A stretch of DNA of 52,818 bases, taken from positions 1 through 52,818 of the forward strand of contig JAIXTI010000101.1 of assembly GCA_027484025.1 (NCBI GenBank), in the 5' to 3' direction. Shown here piece by piece: positions 50,274 to 52,818 of the stretch. The position numbers were made by a program, and so were the translations under genes. This DNA comes from a bacterium (lineage in GTDB: Bacteria; Gemmatimonadota; Gemmatimonadetes; Gemmatimonadales; Gemmatimonadaceae). The stretch's first letter is position 1; every line of letters starts with the position of its first letter. The notes under the pieces are model-generated. The model saw only the letters and a list, made by a program, of their open reading frames with translations. It was not told the DNA's origin and ran no database searches.

Positions 50274-52427
50274 ATGAATCACTCTGAAATCGTCAGCTTT
50301 CTTTGGGGCGTCGCTGACCTCGTGCGCGACACCTTCAAGCGCGGCAAGTACCAGGATGTCATCCTCCCGCTCACGGTCCTGCGCCGTCTCGACTGCGTGC
50401 TGGCAGATAAGAAGGAGCACGTGCTCGCCAAGCAAGCGGAACTCCGCGGCAAGAAGCTGGACAATCTTGACGCCCAGCTCCGAAGAGCCTCTGGCTTCGC
50501 CATTTACAACACGTCGCGGTACGACTTCGACAAGCTACTGGGTGATGCGCCGCACCTCGCCGCAAACCTGCGCAACTATATCGCTGGGTTCAGTGCGAAC
50601 ATGCGCGAGGTGATCGAGCGTTTCGACTTCGATAACACGATCTCGAAGCTCGACGAGGCGGGGCTGCTCTTTCAGGTGCTCGAGCGCTTCAAGTCGGTGG
50701 ATCTGCACCCCTCGCGCGTGGATAACGCAACGATGGGAACGATCTTCGAGGAGCTGCTCCGCAAGTTCAACGAAGCGCTCAACGAAAATCCCGGTGAACA
50801 CTTCACGCCGCGAGACGTGGTGCACCTGATGGTGGACCTCATGCTGGCCGGCGACGAGGCGCGCATCCAGGGGGAGGGCATCGTGCGAACGGTGTACGAC
50901 CCGTGCTGTGGTTCCGGCGGCATGCTGATGCTCACCAAGGAGCACATCCAGAGCGGGATCATCAAGGATGGGCACCAGCTGCAGCCGCCCATCAACCCTG
51001 ACGCGGAGCTCCATCTCTTCGGCCAGGAGGTCAACCCGGAGACGTGGGCCGTCTCCAAGTCTGACCTGTACATGAAGGACCCCACTGGGCGCGATGCGGA
51101 CCGCATCGCGTACGGGAGCACGCTCTCCAATGACAAGCACAGTGGCGTGGGCTTCGACTACCTGATTGCCAACCCGCCCTACGGAAAGGATTGGAAGGGG
51201 GACGCTGACGCTGTGAAAGCCGAACACGACCGCGGTGCAGCCGGTCGTTTTGGCCCCGGACTGCCGCGAATCAGTGACGGACAGCTGCTCTTTCTGCTCC
51301 ACATGCTGGCACACACCAAGGACGTGGCCGAGGGCGGCTCCCGGATTGCCATCATCATGAATGGCTCGCCGCTGTTCACGGGTGACGCGGGCAGTGGTGA
51401 GAGCGAAATCCGACGCTTCATCTTCGAGAACGATCTGCTCGATTCGCTGATCGCACTGCCCGAGCAGCTGTTCTACAACACGGGCATCGCCACCTACATC
51501 TGGGTCGTCACGAATCGCAAGGCGCCGGCACATCGCGGGACGGTGCAGCTGGTGGACGCCTCGGGGTTCTGGGTGCCGATGCGGAAGAGCCTCGGCGACA
51601 AGCGTCGCGAGATCCCCATTGACAAGGCGCGCGAGATTTTCGCCCTGGTACGAAACAGACGTGACGGTGAAACGCGTCGCGTGGAGAAGGACGGCAAGGT
51701 GGAGGATGTTGTGGTGAGCCGTGTCTTCCCCACGTCGCACTTTGGCTATCGCAAAATCACCGTCGAACGACCGCTCCGGCTTAACTTTCAGGCAAGCCCC
51801 GAGCGGATTGGACGCCTTGAGGAGGAGCGCGGCTTTGCAGCGCTCGCGCAGTCGAAGAAGAAGGGGGCTGCCGGGGCTCAAGAACAGGCGGAGGGTCGCG
51901 CGCTGCAGGCAGAGCTTCGCGCGATGCTCGCCACTCTTCCCGGCACGCTGGTGAAGGATCGCGCTGAGTTCGAGGGGCTGCTCAATGCGGCGGCGAAGAA
52001 GGCAGGCGTCAAGCTCGCGGCCCCGGTTCGTAAGGCTATTCTCTCTGCACTGTCGGAGCGGGACGAAACGGCCAGTGTTTGCCGCGATGCCGACGGCGCG
52101 CCTGAGCCCGATCCGGAACTGCGTGACACGGAGAGCGTGCCGTTTATGGTCGGGACCGACACAGCCGATGATGACGGCGTCCCAGCCAGCGTGCGCGAGT
52201 TTTTTGACCGCGAAGTGCTTCCGCACGTACCAGACGCGTGGATTGATACGGCCAAGCGCGACGACAAGGACGGCCTCGTGGGGCTCGTGGGCTACGAGAT
52301 CAATTTCAATCGCTACTTCTACCGCTACACGCCGCCTCGTCCGCTGGAAGAGATCGAGCAGGACATCCGTGCCATCGAGGGCGACATCGTCCGGATGCTG
52401 GCGCAGGTGACGGGGGGCGGAAAGTGA
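50274..52427 (+). CDS. hsdM: Type I restriction-modification DNA methyltransferase subunit
   Basis: 717 aa. The HsdM N-terminal helical domain covers about 1-150 (YQDVILPLTVLRRLDCVL), and GEHFTPRDVVHLMVDLM precedes the catalytic domain. Motif I DPCCGSGG is at 209-216 and motif IV NPPY at 300-303, both intact, so it should methylate adenine. The C-terminal ~200 residues, with charged helices, are longer than in E. coli HsdM. Separate hsdS and hsdR genes are not in the window and may lie beyond it. The gap from the fusion gene is 78 nt, with no clear promoter. Confidence 0.95.
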   Translation: MNHSEIVSFLWGVADLVRDTFKRGKYQDVILPLTVLRRLDCVLADKKEHVLAKQAELRGKKLDNLDAQLRRASGFAIYNTSRYDFDKLLGDAPHLAANLRNYIAGFSANMREVIERFDFDNTISKLDEAGLLFQVLERFKSVDLHPSRVDNATMGTIFEELLRKFNEALNENPGEHFTPRDVVHLMVDLMLAGDEARIQGEGIVRTVYDPCCGSGGMLMLTKEHIQSGIIKDGHQLQPPINPDAELHLFGQEVNPETWAVSKSDLYMKDPTGRDADRIAYGSTLSNDKHSGVGFDYLIANPPYGKDWKGDADAVKAEHDRGAAGRFGPGLPRISDGQLLFLLHMLAHTKDVAEGGSRIAIIMNGSPLFTGDAGSGESEIRRFIFENDLLDSLIALPEQLFYNTGIATYIWVVTNRKAPAHRGTVQLVDASGFWVPMRKSLGDKRREIPIDKAREIFALVRNRRDGETRRVEKDGKVEDVVVSRVFPTSHFGYRKITVERPLRLNFQASPERIGRLEEERGFAALAQSKKKGAAGAQEQAEGRALQAELRAMLATLPGTLVKDRAEFEGLLNAAAKKAGVKLAAPVRKAILSALSERDETASVCRDADGAPEPDPELRDTESVPFMVGTDTADDDGVPASVREFFDREVLPHVPDAWIDTAKRDDKDGLVGLVGYEINFNRYFYRYTPPRPLEEIEQDIRAIEGDIVRMLAQVTGGGK

Positions 52428-52471
52428 ACGCAAACCGTCGATATGAATGGCATTGGTGTAAGCTATTTGTG

Positions 52472-52500
52472 TTGACTGTGTGCTCGCAGTGACGCATAAT
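52472..52500 (+). promoter_or_regulatory. Sigma70-type promoter of the AbiEi-like gene
   Basis: TTGACT (52472-52477), 17-bp spacer, CATAAT (52495-52500). The predicted transcription start, 6-7 nt on, is at or next to ATG 52507, and no Shine-Dalgarno is present, so the message is likely leaderless. Confidence 0.7.
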
Positions 52501-52539
52501 GTCTACATGGAATATCATGCTATCGACATTTCGCGTCAC
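52489..52539 (+). promoter_or_regulatory. Inverted-repeat operator overlapping the AbiEi-like start
   Basis: GTGACGCATAATGTC (52489-52503) is inverted at 52525-52539 (GACATTTCGCGTCAC), with 13 of 15 positions matching. The left arm covers the -10 box and the right arm lies in the first codons. AbiEi-type antitoxins are known to repress their own operon through inverted repeats, so autoregulation is a reasonable reading. Confidence 0.6.
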
Positions 52540-52818
52540 GGTCACGCGCGCGAGGACCCGGCCGACCGGCTTCGTCGCGCCGGTCTCGGCGGGGTGTTCC
52601 GCCCTCGGGAGCTCGAATCCGTGGGAATAACCCGCGACCAACTGCCGGCCCTCATGCGGGCGGGGGTGGTGGAGCGGGTGGGGCGCGGGCTTTACCGCCT
52701 CGCGACTGCCGAGCCGACCGAGAACCACTCACTGGCCATGGCCTGTACTCGCGTGCCGCGAGGCATCATCTGCCTGCTCACGGCCCTCCGCGTACACGGC
52801 ATTGGCACGCAAGCCCCC
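52507..52818 (+). CDS. AbiEi-family antitoxin/transcriptional regulator (3' end outside window)
   Basis: 104 codons are open to the window end. After a short N-terminal stretch the winged-helix part reads GVFRPRELESVGITRDQLPA, then MRAGVVERVGRGLYRLA and the family-typical ICLLTALRVHGIGTQAP. AbiEi proteins are antitoxins of type IV abortive-infection toxin-antitoxin pairs; the nucleotidyltransferase toxin AbiEii would be expected just beyond the edge. Its own promoter and operator separate it from the hsdM transcript. ATG 52507 is set by the leaderless promoter. Confidence 0.82.
   Translation, partial: MEYHAIDISRHGHAREDPADRLRRAGLGGVFRPRELESVGITRDQLPALMRAGVVERVGRGLYRLATAEPTENHSLAMACTRVPRGIICLLTALRVHGIGTQAP

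Noticed and set aside
50535-52433. Very long open frame on the minus strand opposite hsdM, and similar ones opposite nrdJ, the GAF protein and others
   Set aside because: They mirror the third-codon G/C bias of the plus-strand genes, carry no recognisable motif, and their residues are His/Arg-rich as expected of antisense frames.

Overview
The window is GC-rich (mid-60s % by eye), densely coded bacterial chromosome with GTG/TTG starts, many ATGA/GTGA-type stop-start overlaps and predicted outer-membrane proteins, so the host is diderm. The gene complement (lipoprotein phytase, class II ribonucleotide reductase, MoxR/DUF58/DUF4159 cluster, four-helix-bundle ORF, protease-propeller-barrel proteins) fits Gemmatimonadota, probably a Gemmatimonas relative. 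The phylum is inferred from style and content; no rRNA lies in the window. No tRNA, rRNA or CRISPR was seen. Layout: 1-477, the N-terminal part of a lipoprotein beta-propeller phytase (minus strand). 623-10812, a long plus-strand run: short-chain dehydrogenase, GAF protein, two small proteins (one with a ubiquitin-like look), then MoxR ATPase, DUF58, BatA-like, DUF4175-like, DUF4159 and a membrane GATase-like protein, nearly all overlapping. 10888-19261, housekeeping genes: histone-deacetylase-family amidohydrolase, CorA, zinc-ribbon Ser/Thr kinase, dipeptide epimerase, a secreted protein, PriA and a PLP aminotransferase. 19267-20131, a cassette: a four-helix-bundle gene between two inverted copies of a ~135 bp palindromic repeat. 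20150-27463: YceI, an acidic protein, a Fur-family regulator, CcdA, two ferritin-like proteins, an ABC exporter and a glycine-zipper lipoprotein. 27584-40840, mainly cell envelope: gamma-glutamyltransferase, an outer-membrane protein, the MurQ-AnmK-NagZ muropeptide salvage operon, a PP2C phosphatase, an N-acetylmuramoyl-L-alanine amidase, a metalloprotease-propeller-barrel protein and a gamma-carbonic anhydrase. 41265-44681: an AdoCbl-dependent ribonucleotide reductase interrupted by a 279-residue intein just before its predicted radical cysteine. 44773-46815, the most unusual stretch: the nrdJ terminator, a folded leader with mutually exclusive antiterminator and terminator helices, a 23-codon leader ORF, then an unknown protein, a tyrosine phosphatase and a frameshifted DUF3293 gene, each starting inside the previous stop codon. 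46848-52818: the start of a restriction/defence island, with a strong sigma70-type promoter, a NYN/PIN-like protein, an HTH-methylase-specificity fusion with altered methylase motifs, a canonical HsdM, and a truncated AbiEi-type antitoxin gene with its own promoter and a 15-bp inverted operator. How the genes work together: the dipeptide epimerase, MurQ, AnmK and NagZ would return murein fragments (anhydroMurNAc, muropeptides, Ala-Glu) to metabolism while the amidase cuts periplasmic murein. The MoxR-to-GATase block looks like one envelope-associated chaperone/vWA-type complex. A recurring TANNNT box about 6 nt before start codons lacking a Shine-Dalgarno suggests leaderless transcription of several genes. 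All functions are read from sequence motifs; no database search was run.
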